Source: Ridgeia piscesae (taxonomy: Eukaryota > Annelida > Polychaeta > Sabellida > Siboglinidae). Taken from it: 64,000 bases of DNA. A program made the translations under genes and the position numbers. Shown piece by piece: positions 11,701-62,725 of this stretch; position 1 is the first letter of the stretch, and every line of letters starts with the position of its first letter. The stretch is taken from positions 62,001 through 126,000 of the forward strand of contig JAODUO010001056.1 in assembly GCA_025642075.2 (NCBI GenBank). The letters are read 5' to 3'. The notes beneath the pieces are model-generated. The model saw nothing but the letters and a program-made list of their open reading frames with translations, was not told the DNA's origin and searched no databases.

Positions 11701-14700
11701 CGACAGTCTCCTGCAGCTATAGCAGATTAGTATGGTGTCCGACAGTCTCCTGCAGCTATAGCAGATTAGTATGGTGTCCGACAGTCTCCTGCAGCTATAG
11801 CAGATTAATATGGTGTCCGACAGTCTCCTGCAGCTATAGCAGATTAGTATGGTGTCCGACAGTCTCCTGCAGCTATAGCAGATTAGTATGGTGTCCGACA
11901 GTCTCCTGCAGCTATAGCAGATTAGTATGGTGTCCGACTGTCTCCTGCAGCTATAGCAGATTAGTATGGTGTCCGACAGTCTCCTGCAGCTATAGTAGAT
12001 TAGTATGGTGTCTGGCAGTCTCCTGCAGCTATAGTAGATTAGTATGGTGTCCGACAGTCTCCTTGAGCTATAGTAGATTAGTATGGTGTCCGACAGTCTC
12101 CTGCAGCTATAGTAGATTAGTATGGTGTCCGACAGTCTCCTGCAGCTATAGTAGATTAGTATGGTGTCCGACAGTCTCCTATAATACATTCATAAGGCGT
12201 GCTGGAGCTACGGTAGATTCATATAGTGTCCGGTAAGTCTGTCGAAGCTTGAGTCCGATATGCAGCAGTGTGTAACATTTTACCAGATATGCTGAAGGTG
12301 CCGGAGCTATAGCTACGTTTGTGTACATCTGGACCAATAGCCACAGCCTTTGCTATGACAGAGCATCAGTGATAGGTGTCTGTAATACTGACCTTTCAAG
12401 GTGAATGAAGCACCACAACTACATACATGTGGCTTCGTGCCTTTGTGCATGTGAACGTGTCCATTCAGATTGTGAAGTCGACTGAACTGTTTGCCTGCAA
12501 GCAAAATGTTGAATTATATTTTTAATTATAACAAAAATGTTTGGTAAGTCCATAAGCTGAAATATCCACCCATCCAAATCAAACACCGAGATGGATGGAC
12601 GGATCTCTGGATAAACATGTATGCCAAGGATGTATACATGACCACTGAGATGTCAGCTCACACGACAATCACATGATGATATATTTGTAAGATTTTGTGG
12701 GGCGTATAACGCTAAATACTGTAGCTGCTAAAGGATTAAATTAATTTTTGTTGTGTGGACACTTAGATGTTAAATAATTCACATACAAGCCAGTTGAAAT
12801 GTGCTTTATGACCTGAAATAAACCACAAACACACTTGTGACACCCATTTTAAATGCATAACTGACAATAATTATCTATAATTTTGGAAGACCTCTTCTTG
12901 CTCATAAATTTTTCTACCCGCCCACTGATATTTCTATCTGTGCACAACAGGTTTTGAATTATGATTTTATAAAATGTATTTAAATAAAAATACTCTTGAG
13001 GGATTCAAATACAAATGTATTTAAATAAAATATTTTAAATACAGATACATTGGAAACTATAAATACTTTTCATATACCTTTCCAATACTTTTCATTTTCA
13101 TGGTGTATTACTATGTAGGTATAAGAAAACGAACTCATATATTGAGACATCTAGTTTATATGCATAATTAGACAGACAGGCAGACCAGTGCTAGGGAGTA
13201 TTGTTATTGCTAACTACATCCATAGCTTTATGTCCACCTGTCCACCCGTCATTTGGACGGGTAAAAACGAATATGGACGGGTAGAAATGTGGGTGGACGA
13301 GTAAATAAATGAAGGAGCAAAAAAAGGTCTTCCAAAACCATAGATATTGTTAGTTATGCCTTGAAAGTGAGTAAAAATCGTGTTGTGTGTTTATAGTCCA
13401 TTTCAGGTCATCAGACACATTTGAAAGTTTGTAAACTGGCTTAACAGTTAACATCCATGTGTCCACCAAAACATGTGTGACTGGCAATAATTTTATCCTG
13501 CATAAAGCCCTGACTACATCACAAGAAATAACTGACTCAAAAACATAAATGCCAAGATATGTTGTTTGTCATGTTAAGCCAAGAGGTCCATAATAAAATG
13601 CCTGTTGCCCTCAGAAGAAACACTGCTAATGACTACTAGGATCTTGTGAAGACAGCTCAACTTCAAAGTCAGCCAGGAAACCAAAATAGCCTGGTGCCAG
13701 CTTGGAGCCTGATTAAAGAATAAAGGGGATATTGACCTATGGTGCTAATCCATCCTCTGGCTCTTGAGCAAACAAAAGTTGTGGTCACTGCCAGGGCCAT
13801 GGAAACATCTACTGTTAAGTGTCTTCATCAGTAATTAGCTCTGCTGGGTGAAATTGCATTGAAGGTAATCAGTTTGGCAGGCATTACATGTGATCTTGAA
13901 ACAGAACAGAAATGTTGATACTGACAATGTATTTGAAAACGTATTTGAAAAAGTCAAATACTTTAGGAAAGAATTTAAATACTTTTAAATACAAATGTAT
14001 TTAACCCATGTCTGGATATTGGGTGTAAAGGTTCAAAGACCTGTTAAATGCACTAACCACATATGTGACACTCATGTGGCTTCTTGCTTGAGTGTGTCAC
14101 CAGGTGAGCTTTCAGCACCTGTGGCTGGGAGAAGTCTCGCCCACAGATGTTGCAGCGATACCGGCGCTGGTTCTGGTGAATCAGCTGATGGCGTTGTAGG
14201 TTGGCCTTCTGGTTGAATGAACGGTGGCAGGTGCCGCATTTGAATGGCTTCAGGCCAGTGTGGGTAAATTGATGTGCCCTTAAATGGTGCTCCTGCAGAA
14301 CAAACAGTTTGTCACAAAACGTGAAACTATGTGACGACGGAATTTAACAAAGATCGGTGCCAACAGATAGCCATGAAATTGTAGGAATCTGTTCCAACAA
14401 TTTCAACATCAGTGGAGTAAAATTTTCCAAGATAATAATTCAGTTGCGGTATCAAGAGATTCTGCTTATAAAATTGTTTGATGGACAGGTATTATAGTGG
14501 ACAAGATGATAAAATCATCCAAATGTATTTGATGATAGCATTTAAACCACAAAACAAAACTTCATAATAATAATTTTTATTTATAAAGCGCCGTATATCC
14601 GAAAATAATTCTGCTCAGAGGCACATAAAATACATTGTAACACATACAGATTTAAAATATTAATAATCAGTTTAAACCGGCACGTAAAGACGAAATGTTA

Positions 14701-17522
14701 AAAGATAATAAATAGATAATTAAATAAAGCTTATAAAAATCCCAGTTCATAAGCTAAACTTAGCAGCAACAAATAGATAAAATAAAATAATAAATAAATA
14801 ATAAAATATATTAATTACTTAATAATAAAGTAAAAAAAAAAAAAAGGCAAAACTATAATTACAGTTAAAATAAATTCATTATAAAATACCCTACAAGTAG
14901 TTTACAAATGCTGCCTTAAAAGATGTGTTTTTAAGTTGGACTTAAAAAGTTCAAGTGAGTCTGTTAGGCGCACAGTGTCCACAGGTGCAGAGCTGTCACT
15001 GAAAAGCCAATATTAACAAATATCTATACAAACCACATATAAACAGTTAATAACACAAAGAGCTGTCTATTTCAAACAAGTGAATAGATATTTAGAGCCA
15101 ATTGCAATGTTTCAGTTCTATGTTAAGAAACACAATTTCTTAAACTTTATAAGCCCATCTGCCCTACCTTCATGAAGTCCATGCCACATTCTGTACACAT
15201 GTAAGGTCGCTTTCCTCCATGTTTGAGCATATGATCCCGCAGTTGACTCGGGTATGTGAACACCTTCCCGCAGACACCGCACGTGACATCAGACACGTCC
15301 TTGTGAACAGTTGCCTTGTGCTGTTTGAGTCGGCGCATCGACTCAAATGTGTCGCCGCAGTCTTCGCATGTGTTGCCTTTGGCGTTCTTGTGCTTATCAT
15401 GATGCGCCTTCAACTCGCTTGGGTAGACGAAGCCACGGTCACACAAGTGACACACATGAGGCCGCCGCTCCATGTGCACAGCCATATGACGCTTGACGTG
15501 ACTCGCCTGGGAAAACGCCCGCCCACACACCTGACAAGTGTATGGCTTCACGTTGCTGTGTGTCAATGCATGCGTCTGCAGATGACTCGTCTGTTTGAAC
15601 AGTTTCCCACAGATCTGACAGCAGTGCGGTTTGATTCCGTTATGCCCGAAGATGTGCGTAACAAGGTTATGCTTCGAACTGTAGATCTTTGGACACATGA
15701 GACATTTCCAACGGCGCTGTCCATCGACGAGAATGCACTGGCTTTCTTCGATGTGCACGCTGATATCCATGCTTTCAGATAGTGGTGAGAGTAATGAAAT
15801 ATTGAAGAGTGACAGTGTCGGGTCATGGACGGACTGGCTGGGGGAAGAACTGCCATCATGGCCAGTTGCTGACTGGGTGTCACTGGGGACAACTTCGGTG
15901 GAGCCGATGCCACTGCCATGAAGACCGAGCTCAGCTATATCCTGTGACCACAACCCGTCATTACTACTGTTGTCATTATTCCTCATCTGTCCTGGATCAC
16001 TGGAGCTATATAATGCAGGATTACCATCCAACTGACTGGATGTGCTGAATGTTTGTTCATTATGGAGTTTGTCCGTTCCTTGGGACAGGGAATCATTATT
16101 ATCCACAGGTTCGGTGTCGTATCTCTGTTTTTCCTCATCTGTCAATGTATCCCTTTGATTACATTCATCTATCGCCACAGATTCTTGTGTTCCGTTTTCC
16201 GCAGGATTCACACTCACCGTTTCTCCATTCACATCTGACGTCTCAATTAACTCTCTCTCTGGCTTGCCTATCAACGGACATGCCGATTGCCCTGTAGATT
16301 CTTTCGATTTGCAGTCATACCACAATTGTGTTGAGAAACTGCATCCATCCTTCCCAATATGTTGTCTTTCAGTATTTCCACATTGACCAGGTATGTCCTG
16401 CTGCTCTGTCTTGCTGCTTTGTCCAGTTGCTTTACTCTCAGTCACCGTTATTCTCAGACTCTTGTCACAAGCCTCAGTTTTACCGTAATCAAATTCATCC
16501 GAGCCAGTTAAGGTGGTCGTTGCCTTCGTAGGAGTTTTATCTGCCAACGAAGTGGTAATGACAGTTTCAGTAACCCTGTCCTGGTTATCAGCATTTCTTT
16601 GAGCGTGACTGGTGGAAAGTTGTGTCAGTTGAGAAGCATTCCTGTCGTCTGCCATCATAAACTTACTGCTGTATGCAACATGTGACATCATAGTGACATC
16701 AGAATACACCGGTGGTGTACTGCACAGATCAGCCGACATTGTCTGTAAATTTTTCGAAGACGATGTCACACCATTTGTGAAGGATCTTTCAAACTGTGAC
16801 GGAAGATTCAGAAACTCGCTAACATTTATCGTAGATGTTACACGATTGGAAGGTGACGTCGATTTTTCATCACCAACGAGCATGGAGTTCTGACTCAAAG
16901 TTAGATTGTTGTTACACTGTGGCGACCTGACATGAAGTGATGGCAAAGTTGGAATCCATGGGACAGAGAGTGACATTTCTCGGTTTTCAAATGGTCTTGA
17001 TGGCAATGATATAGAAAAATTGCCAGTTAGTGGGCTGATCAAAGGAGAGTGCATGTCTAGTTGTGATAGTGGAGCATCTTGTCTTGTGCAGGGCATTGTA
17101 TTCACATTCGCCGTCAACATTGATGATGGGTGAAGACCGACACTTGGCATTGGCCAACCAAGTGACATGCCATGTTGTGGTAGGGTCCCTTGTGGAAAAG
17201 CTAAGGGAGACCTTCCTGGATGCAGTCTTGGTGGATACATTCTTGTTGGTGTTTCAGCATCGTAGGTAACCTTTGACTTCAACTCTGTAAATGTCCCACC
17301 ACTACCCGGTAAGTTATAGGAGAGTACTGATGCATAGCCTGATCGGTTTAGAATTGATGACGAGAGCAGTGATTCACCGTTTGATTCAAAGTTTGTCATT
17401 GTGCACGTGTTGGTGTCTGGAGTAATCAAGCTCTCGTCAAGTCCAAAACTCAGCTGTCCTCGTGATTCACTTGTAAATGGCAAGTCTCGGGGTAAGTTTT
17501 CCATCATGCCAAGCGTTTCGCC
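7662..17522 (-). CDS. C2H2 zinc-finger protein gene (four coding exons seen, 5' end open)
   Basis: Four minus-strand exons splice in phase: 17522-15168, 14292-14058, 12494-12393 and 8725-7662. From the first Met at 17507 they encode 1246 residues. The N-terminal 600 or so residues are Ser/Thr-rich and low in pattern. A block of eleven C2H2 fingers follows, joined mostly by 7-residue linkers. Finger 7 is split by the first intron, finger 10 by the second and finger 11 by the third. The C-terminal about 350 residues are acidic and basic in patches, with likely nuclear-localisation clusters (PKKKHRK, GKKRKYS, GSRRRSRKQ). It is probably a nuclear DNA-binding regulator. I cannot assign an orthologue. 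The frame is open upstream of Met through an acceptor at 17523, so at least one further 5' exon, perhaps untranslated, is expected beyond it. It is divergent from NBAS. Confidence 0.85.
8962..12182. repeat. 39-bp minisatellite, about 82 units, in last intron of zinc-finger gene
   Basis: The unit contains GACAGTCTCCTGCAGCTATA and then AGATTAGTATGGTGT. Units at the left edge have CCTTTAGC or CCTTGAGC where most have CCTGCAGC. Because 39 is divisible by 3, both strands stay open for hundreds of codons, but these frames are not genes. Marker variants (ATTAATATGG, CCGACTGTC, GTCTGGCAG) recur exactly 858 bp apart, that is 22 units, so a block of about 0.86 kb was duplicated whole. A smaller block recurs at 234 bp near 9.9-10.2 kb. 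Confidence 0.95.
12393..12494 (-). CDS. Zinc-finger gene, exon with fingers 10b-11a
   Basis: The exon continues finger 10 with GKQFSRLHNLNGHVHMH and begins finger 11 with VCSCGASFTLK. The cysteines of finger 11 are spaced C-X1-C rather than C-X2-C. It is 102 nt, from phase 1 to phase 1, with donor GTCAGT. Confidence 0.9.
12690..12970 (-). repeat. Dispersed repeat, copy 1 (inverted)
   Basis: Its reverse complement aligns with the copies at 13205-13510 and 20995-21260. Shared landmarks are the ACCCGTCCA / TTCTACCCG words, TTTTGGAAGACCT, TAACTGACAATA and a CAGGTCATAAA word. The family is unknown to me and no coding potential was seen. Confidence 0.6.
13205..13510 (+). repeat. Dispersed repeat, copy 2
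   Basis: Starts near the ATAGCTTTATGTCCACC word, continues through CATTTGGACGGGTA, AGGTCTTCCAAAACCATAG and CATTTCAGGTCATC, and ends near GACTGGCAATAA. It is in direct orientation to the copy at 21 kb and inverted to the copy at 12.7 kb. Confidence 0.65.
14058..14292 (-). CDS. Zinc-finger gene, exon with fingers 7b-10a
   Basis: It opens after CTGCAG with EHHLRAHQFTH, which completes finger 7. Finger 8 (CGTCHRSFNQ), finger 9 (CNICGRDFSQ) and the first cysteines of finger 10 (ECHIC) follow, then the donor GTTAGT. The exon is 235 nt, from phase 0 to phase 1. Confidence 0.9.
14293..15167. repeat. Intron of zinc-finger gene with retroelement tail fragment
   Basis: From about 14565 the sequence begins with ATAATAATTTTTATTTATAA, then AGCGCCGTATATCC, and continues into an A/T-rich stretch to about 15010. 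A trinucleotide ATA run followed by AAGCGCC is typical of L2-like LINE or SINE 3' tails read from the end. No coding exon is seen. Confidence 0.4.
15168..17522 (-). CDS. Zinc-finger gene, exon with N-terminal region and fingers 1-7a
   Basis: The exon starts after an acceptor reading TTGATTTTAG on the minus strand and runs GETLG before the first Met-Met at 17507. Six complete fingers occupy about residues 600-770 (first CLMCPKIY, last CGVCGKVF). The seventh begins CTECGMDFMK and is cut by the donor GTAGGG. Finger 5 has an extra residue between its two histidines (H-X4-H). The end is in phase 0. Confidence 0.9.
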
Positions 17523-17749
17523 CTAAAATCAATAAAGAACATACATACTGATAATTCAGCATTTAAGAATACAATATATATTATACGTGTGTTACCAATA
17601 CAAAACAGAACTACTACAATGCTTATAAGTGCTGTGATAATGTGAATACAATTCTTATACACATTGTCACTTGTCAGTAGTGCACTGCCCGAAGAACAAT
17701 ATTCAACTAGTGGTCTAAATGATTATATATCTTCTTCTTCTATTAATCA

Positions 17750-18990
17750 GCCAACATCAATGTTTTGATGATTATGCTGATTTGTGGAGGTTGCAGTAGA
17801 CACTTCTGAAATGTAGTGAAAGGGTGTGTGACATAGTAGATGGGGGTAGTAGACATAAGAAATAAGAGGGGAGGGGGAAGGGGAGGGGTGGTCTGTCTGG
17901 TTACAGGTGGGCAGCAAGCCTGGACTTGAAACAGTCCAGGGACTTGGCTGCCACTATTTCCTGGGGCAGGCTGTTCCATTCGGGGATGGTCCGGGGGAAG
18001 AATGACATCTGTCTGTACTGTGTCCTGCAGTAGGGGATATTGTAGCTGTGTGTGTTGTTCTTTCTGTGGCTTGATCTGGTTTCTGTTGGCTGTGGTAGGT
18101 ATTCAGAATCAATGGTGATGAGGTGGTGGTGAAATTTGTAAAATATTTCAAGTCGAGCTTTTTTACGGCGTTGTTGGAGTGTGGGCCAGGCAAGAGAGTC
18201 GATAATGGAGTTGACGCAGGATGTCTGGTGGTGTCTATTTGTAACCCATCTTGCTGCACGGCGTTGGACTTTTTCTATTGTTTTTATGTTGTTTGCAGAG
18301 TGTGGGTCCCAGACAGTGGCCGAGTACTCCAGGATTGGGCGGACAAAGGCTTTATATGCTGTTTCTTTTGTTTTCTTGTTTCCGATTTTTAGGTTTCTTC
18401 TGAGGAAGCCGAGTGTCTTGTTCGCCTTATTGGTGATGGTGTCTATGTGGAGTCCCCAATTCAGGTTGTCTTGTATGTTTACGCCAAGGTATTTTGCTGT
18501 GCTGACGTTTTGCAGGTTGTGTCCGTGTAGGTGGTATGACGGTACAATTTTTTCTCTCTTTCGGGTGACACTCAATGTGTAGCATTTCTGTGGGTGGAAG
18601 CTCATGGACCACTGTTTCTCCCACGTGGTGAGGGAATCAAGATCTTTTTGCAGCTTTCTCTGGTCCAATTTGTTTTTAATAGTGTTACTGCACAAGGTGT
18701 CATCAGCAAACAGTCGGATTTTTGATTCAATTTCTATGGGTAGGTCATTGATGTACAGAAGGAAGAGACACGGGCCAACGACTGATCCCTGGGGGACTCC
18801 CGAGTCCACAGGCATGAAGTTTGATCTCTCTCCCCCAACCACAACAGCCTGCTGTCTGTTCTCGAGAAAGCTGTCAATCCATGCATTAAGTCGACTTCCG
18901 ATTCCATAGCGACGCAGCTTGTGAACTAGGAGGGTATGGCTCACCTTGTCGAATGCTTTTTCAAAGTCAAGGACAATGGTGTCCTCCTAT
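17750..18990 (-). mobile_element. 5'-truncated non-LTR retrotransposon, RT domain to C-terminus
   Basis: The minus strand encodes the DFEKAFDKVSHTLL motif (just upstream of the first Met), then GVPQGSVVGPCLF and the intact catalytic LFADDT box. A YLGVNI segment, RPILEYSATVWDP and the typical VQRRAARWVTN region follow. It ends with WNSLPQEIVAAKSLDCFKSR and a stop near 17904. A stop lies immediately upstream of the DFEKAFD segment, and the endonuclease is missing, so this is a dead-on-arrival copy. The 3' side ends in an AGAAGAAGAAG-like run near 17730. It is probably of the CR1/Jockey group and belongs to the transposon, not to the host gene. Confidence 0.85.
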
Positions 18991-19924
18991 ATGTCAATTT
19001 TGCTTAATAAGTGTATGATTAGCTTTTGATGAAATATATCTCATTCTATGATATATGGTAAACTGTAAGTGTAAGACTTAAGTTGTAGATAGCCTAGGGC
19101 TAGGACCTGTATAGGCATTTTAAATTAAATTCAGAAGTCAACATCTAATAACGAAAAAACTGCAAGGGAAATGAGTGCTTATACTTTTTGTATCATCCTT
19201 ATATTTAATGTACTTTGTATATGTATATATTTGTACAATCATTGTTTACATTAAATAAAATCAATCAATCATCAATGTCAACAGTTGCTTTCACTTTTTT
19301 AGTCGTGTAACTGTAATGTGGTTTAAATGAAACGTTTAGTTCTTCTAAATGTGACAGATTAGCATTTTCTTGAATGAAATCCCATCTACCATTCCTGTTC
19401 CCTTACTTATTTTTTTAAAGTCAACTTCATGATCTTGGTCTTGAGTTGATAGCATATGGACGTGATACTAGAAGTGGAATCTGGGGATCTGATTGAGTGA
19501 TTCTCAGACTGGATTATCACGTTTTTCTATAAACTATGTCAGATGTGTGAGAAGTTTGACACCTCTGAGTGGCCGTTTTCATTGTTGGGTCAGGACAGAA
19601 CAGACTTATTACTCGCACAGTACTGCAAAAATTACTAATTAAATGGCGCCTTGACAACATTTAACTTACAAAACGTATGTTTTTCTCTCGGCCTTCCGAT
19701 GGTGCACTTGGTTCTGTCAACGTTCACTAGATGGCGACAACTTCTGTTAATCTCAACCTCTTTAAGCTAAAGTAAATTGTAATTGTCACATCTGATCTTA
19801 ATATAGAAACACGGATTTTTTATTATAATATAAACATGTTACCTTGACAACGTTATATGAAAAATAATCTACCAGTACGTAAATATTGTGTTCGTTTATG
19901 GTGGTTCTAGATTACAAAACAAAC
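18991..19924. promoter_or_regulatory. Putative divergent promoter region of the zinc-finger gene and NBAS
   Basis: This stretch separates the two divergent genes. A 3' tail-like segment ending in ATCAATCAATCA occurs at about 19250-19270 and may be retroelement debris. A TAGATGGCGACAA word at about 19730 and the ACATGGCGGA start context resemble YY1-type ATGGC elements. No TATA box or defined start site can be assigned from sequence alone. Confidence 0.35.
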
Positions 19925-60280
<40,356 letters not shown>

Positions 60281-60518
60281 GTAAGTGGCAATTGTCATTA
60301 TCAAATATTTTATGAACCGAACCAATCAAAGTGAAGTCACGACAGTGCGAGAAGAAAGACATTTAACTGTGGTAAATTCTTGATTTATCTGTGCACTAAT
60401 TATCATTAATTATGTCAGCTTTTGTTAATTGTTGTTAATGTATTGTGTATCAGTTGAGTGACACTTCAATGTCAAAACCATTATTTCCAGATATTAACTG
60501 TAAGATTCATTATTTAGA

Positions 60519-60522
<4 letters not shown>

Positions 60523-60586
<64 letters not shown>
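60523..60586. repeat. (TA)n microsatellite
   Basis: A pure alternating TA tract of about 64 bp at the left edge of the inverted-repeat element that follows. Confidence 0.95.
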
Positions 60587-60588
<2 letters not shown>

Positions 60589-61110
60589 TGGCATAGGGAG
60601 ACCAGTGCATATAGGAAAAACCGGCCGTATTTTTTTATGTAACTGATTTTCCAATTATGTTTAATTGGAACATTTCTGTAATACATATACACACCACATA
60701 CTACAATATTGTTATGATATTGTAATTAATAAAATTAATACAAACACGCATACATACACTGAGCACGGAACGCTAACCCCTCAATCAATATAAGGCAAAA
60801 CATTTAAACTGTAAGCACTTCTCTGCCGGGGTCCCGTACTGCCTTATGCACATAAATATATACAAGTGTCTGCAATAAATATGCTCAAAACCAATCAAAT
60901 ATAAAATAAAGTTTATAATAATTGCATAAGTTAATTCCTTTATATCTAAACTATCTCCACTAACAAGGAAAATCATTAAATAAAATGCATTAGTTATGCA
61001 ATCACACATTAAAACTTTAAGGAGACTGGCTCCGGTCTCCTTAAAACAGCGGTCTCCCGTACGCGGTGCTATATGCATAACTGGTCTCCCGTATGTGGCA
61101 TTTTATATAT
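60585..61110. mobile_element. MITE-like inverted-repeat element in a (TA)n tract
   Basis: The left end TAAATGGCATAGGGAGACCAG is echoed by the reverse complement at the right end (about 61072-61105: CTGGTCTCCCGTATGTGGCA then TTTTA). The arms continue with TGCATATA / TATATGCATA. Both outer sides are TA-rich, consistent with insertion into TA. A near-perfect palindrome AAGGAGACTGGCTCCGGTCT lies at about 61018-61041. No transposase is seen. Confidence 0.55.
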
Positions 61111-62027
61111 AATATAATATCAAAGTTTTGTACTGTTCACTGTAGCACAGTTATTTAAAAAGTTTAATACATTCTGTAGTCAGTATGCAATAGAATATGT
61201 ACTAACCATTGCTTTTCAAGAATTATATTTACATTAAATAAAGTGTTGTGTTTCTGAAGTTGTCTTAATATTTCCTCAAAATGGCAGACATTTTAAATGG
61301 GCACAACTGTGAATATTGTTTGCAGGTGATTAACAATGGCATTATGTCGATGCTAGTGTGACAACGGACAGTCATGAAACGTGTTTTATTAATGTGCATC
61401 TATTTTAGGTCATAATACCATACCATTGGGTGTGGTGCGCGAATTGTGGAATATCGGTACAAGATGGGTTAATACTATTAATATGTGTGCTGTGTTGAAT
61501 TAACAGGATTTAGCAGACCTCAGCACCAGGATTGTATCCGACACACTGTGATCAACATGATGTCCATTTTTACACACTTAGCTATCCCAGCATGCAAATG
61601 GTTGAAATAGCACCGAGTTGACCTCACGAGTGTAGATGGCAGCGAGTTAGATCGCTGTTTTTAGCCATAGAATTGGACAAATGTCAGGGGTAAAATGGCA
61701 TAAACTGGAGAAGCTGTCCAGATAACTGAAGGGTCCCGTCAATCTGTCACATGACTAAATCTGAGGCAAGCTATCGCTACAAGCGCTATATACAGCAATG
61801 GTGTTTTAATGTTTAATGACACCATAATCTGTCCTGCTGGTTATGTAAACAAATATTGAAATAAGTGCTCAACAGAGTGCACAGGTGTTGGAATTAAATT
61901 AATATTGGGGGGGGTCAGTCAGAGCTCCAGCACCATGCCAATGTCACACTGTCTCAGGTGTCATGAGGTTGGAAGACAGGAAGTTGCCGTCAAAAATATT
62001 GTCACCACAGTGCTGTCAGCTCATATA
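61111..62027. other. NBAS intron 25, unclassified part
   Basis: No exon is recognised. A G-run GGGGGGGG occurs at about 61905, next to an AATATTG word that recurs near 62865. Confidence 0.4.
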
Positions 62028-62725
62028 TTGGAAGACAAGGGGGAGTTTTGTTGTTGTTGAAGACAAGGGGATGTTTTTGTTGTCGTTGGAGAAAAGGGGA
62101 TGTTTTTGTTGTTGTTGAAGAAAATGGGGTGTTTTTGTTGTTGTTGAACACAACGGGACATTTTTGTTGTTGTTGCTGAAGACAAGGGGATGTTTTTGTT
62201 GTTGTTGGAGACAAGGGGGTGTTTTTGTTGTTGTTGAAGACAAGGGGATGTATTTGTTGTTGTTGGAGACAAGGGGGTGTTTTTGTTGTAGTTGAAGACA
62301 AGGGGGTGTTTTTGTTGTTGTTGGAGACAAGGGGTGTTTTTGTTGTTGTTGAAGACAAGGGGATGTTTTTGTGGTTGTTGGAGACAAGGGGGTGTTTTTG
62401 TTGTTGTTGAAGACAATGGGGTGTTTTTGTTGTTGTTGTTGTTGAAGACAATGGGATGTTTTTGTTGGAGACAATGGTGTGTTTTTGTTGTTATTGGAGA
62501 CAAGGGGGTGTTTTTGTTGTTGTTGAAGACGAGGGGGTGTTTTTGTTGTTGTTGAAGACAATGGGGTGTTTTTGTTGTTGGAGACAAGGGGGTGTTTTTG
62601 TTGTTGTTGAAGACAAGGGGATGTTTTTGTTGTTATTGGAGACAAGGGGGTGTTTTTGTTGTTGTTAAAGCAATGGGATGTTTTTGTTGTTGAAGACAAT
62701 GGGGTGTTTTTGTTGTTGTTGAAGA
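62028..62725. repeat. About 29-30-bp minisatellite, about 23 units, in NBAS intron 25
   Basis: The unit contains GAAGACAAGGGGATGTTTTT, then GTTGTTGTT, with GGAGACAAGGGGGTG variants and internal (GTT)n length changes. Open frames of about 60-230 codons on both strands are artefacts. Confidence 0.9.

Larger units (their letters stand above)
12495..14057. other. Intron of zinc-finger gene with dispersed repeats
   Basis: Between finger exons 2 and 3. It holds an inverted pair of one dispersed repeat (listed separately) and AAATACAAATGTATTT-rich segments at about 12965-13090 and 13925-14010, which may be ends of a decayed DNA transposon. Confidence 0.5.

Noticed and set aside
9841..12236. Long open frames on both strands of the 39-bp array (782 and 616 codons)
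   Set aside because: They are pure translations of the tandem unit, which has a length divisible by three. They overlap each other on opposite strands and lie in an intron.
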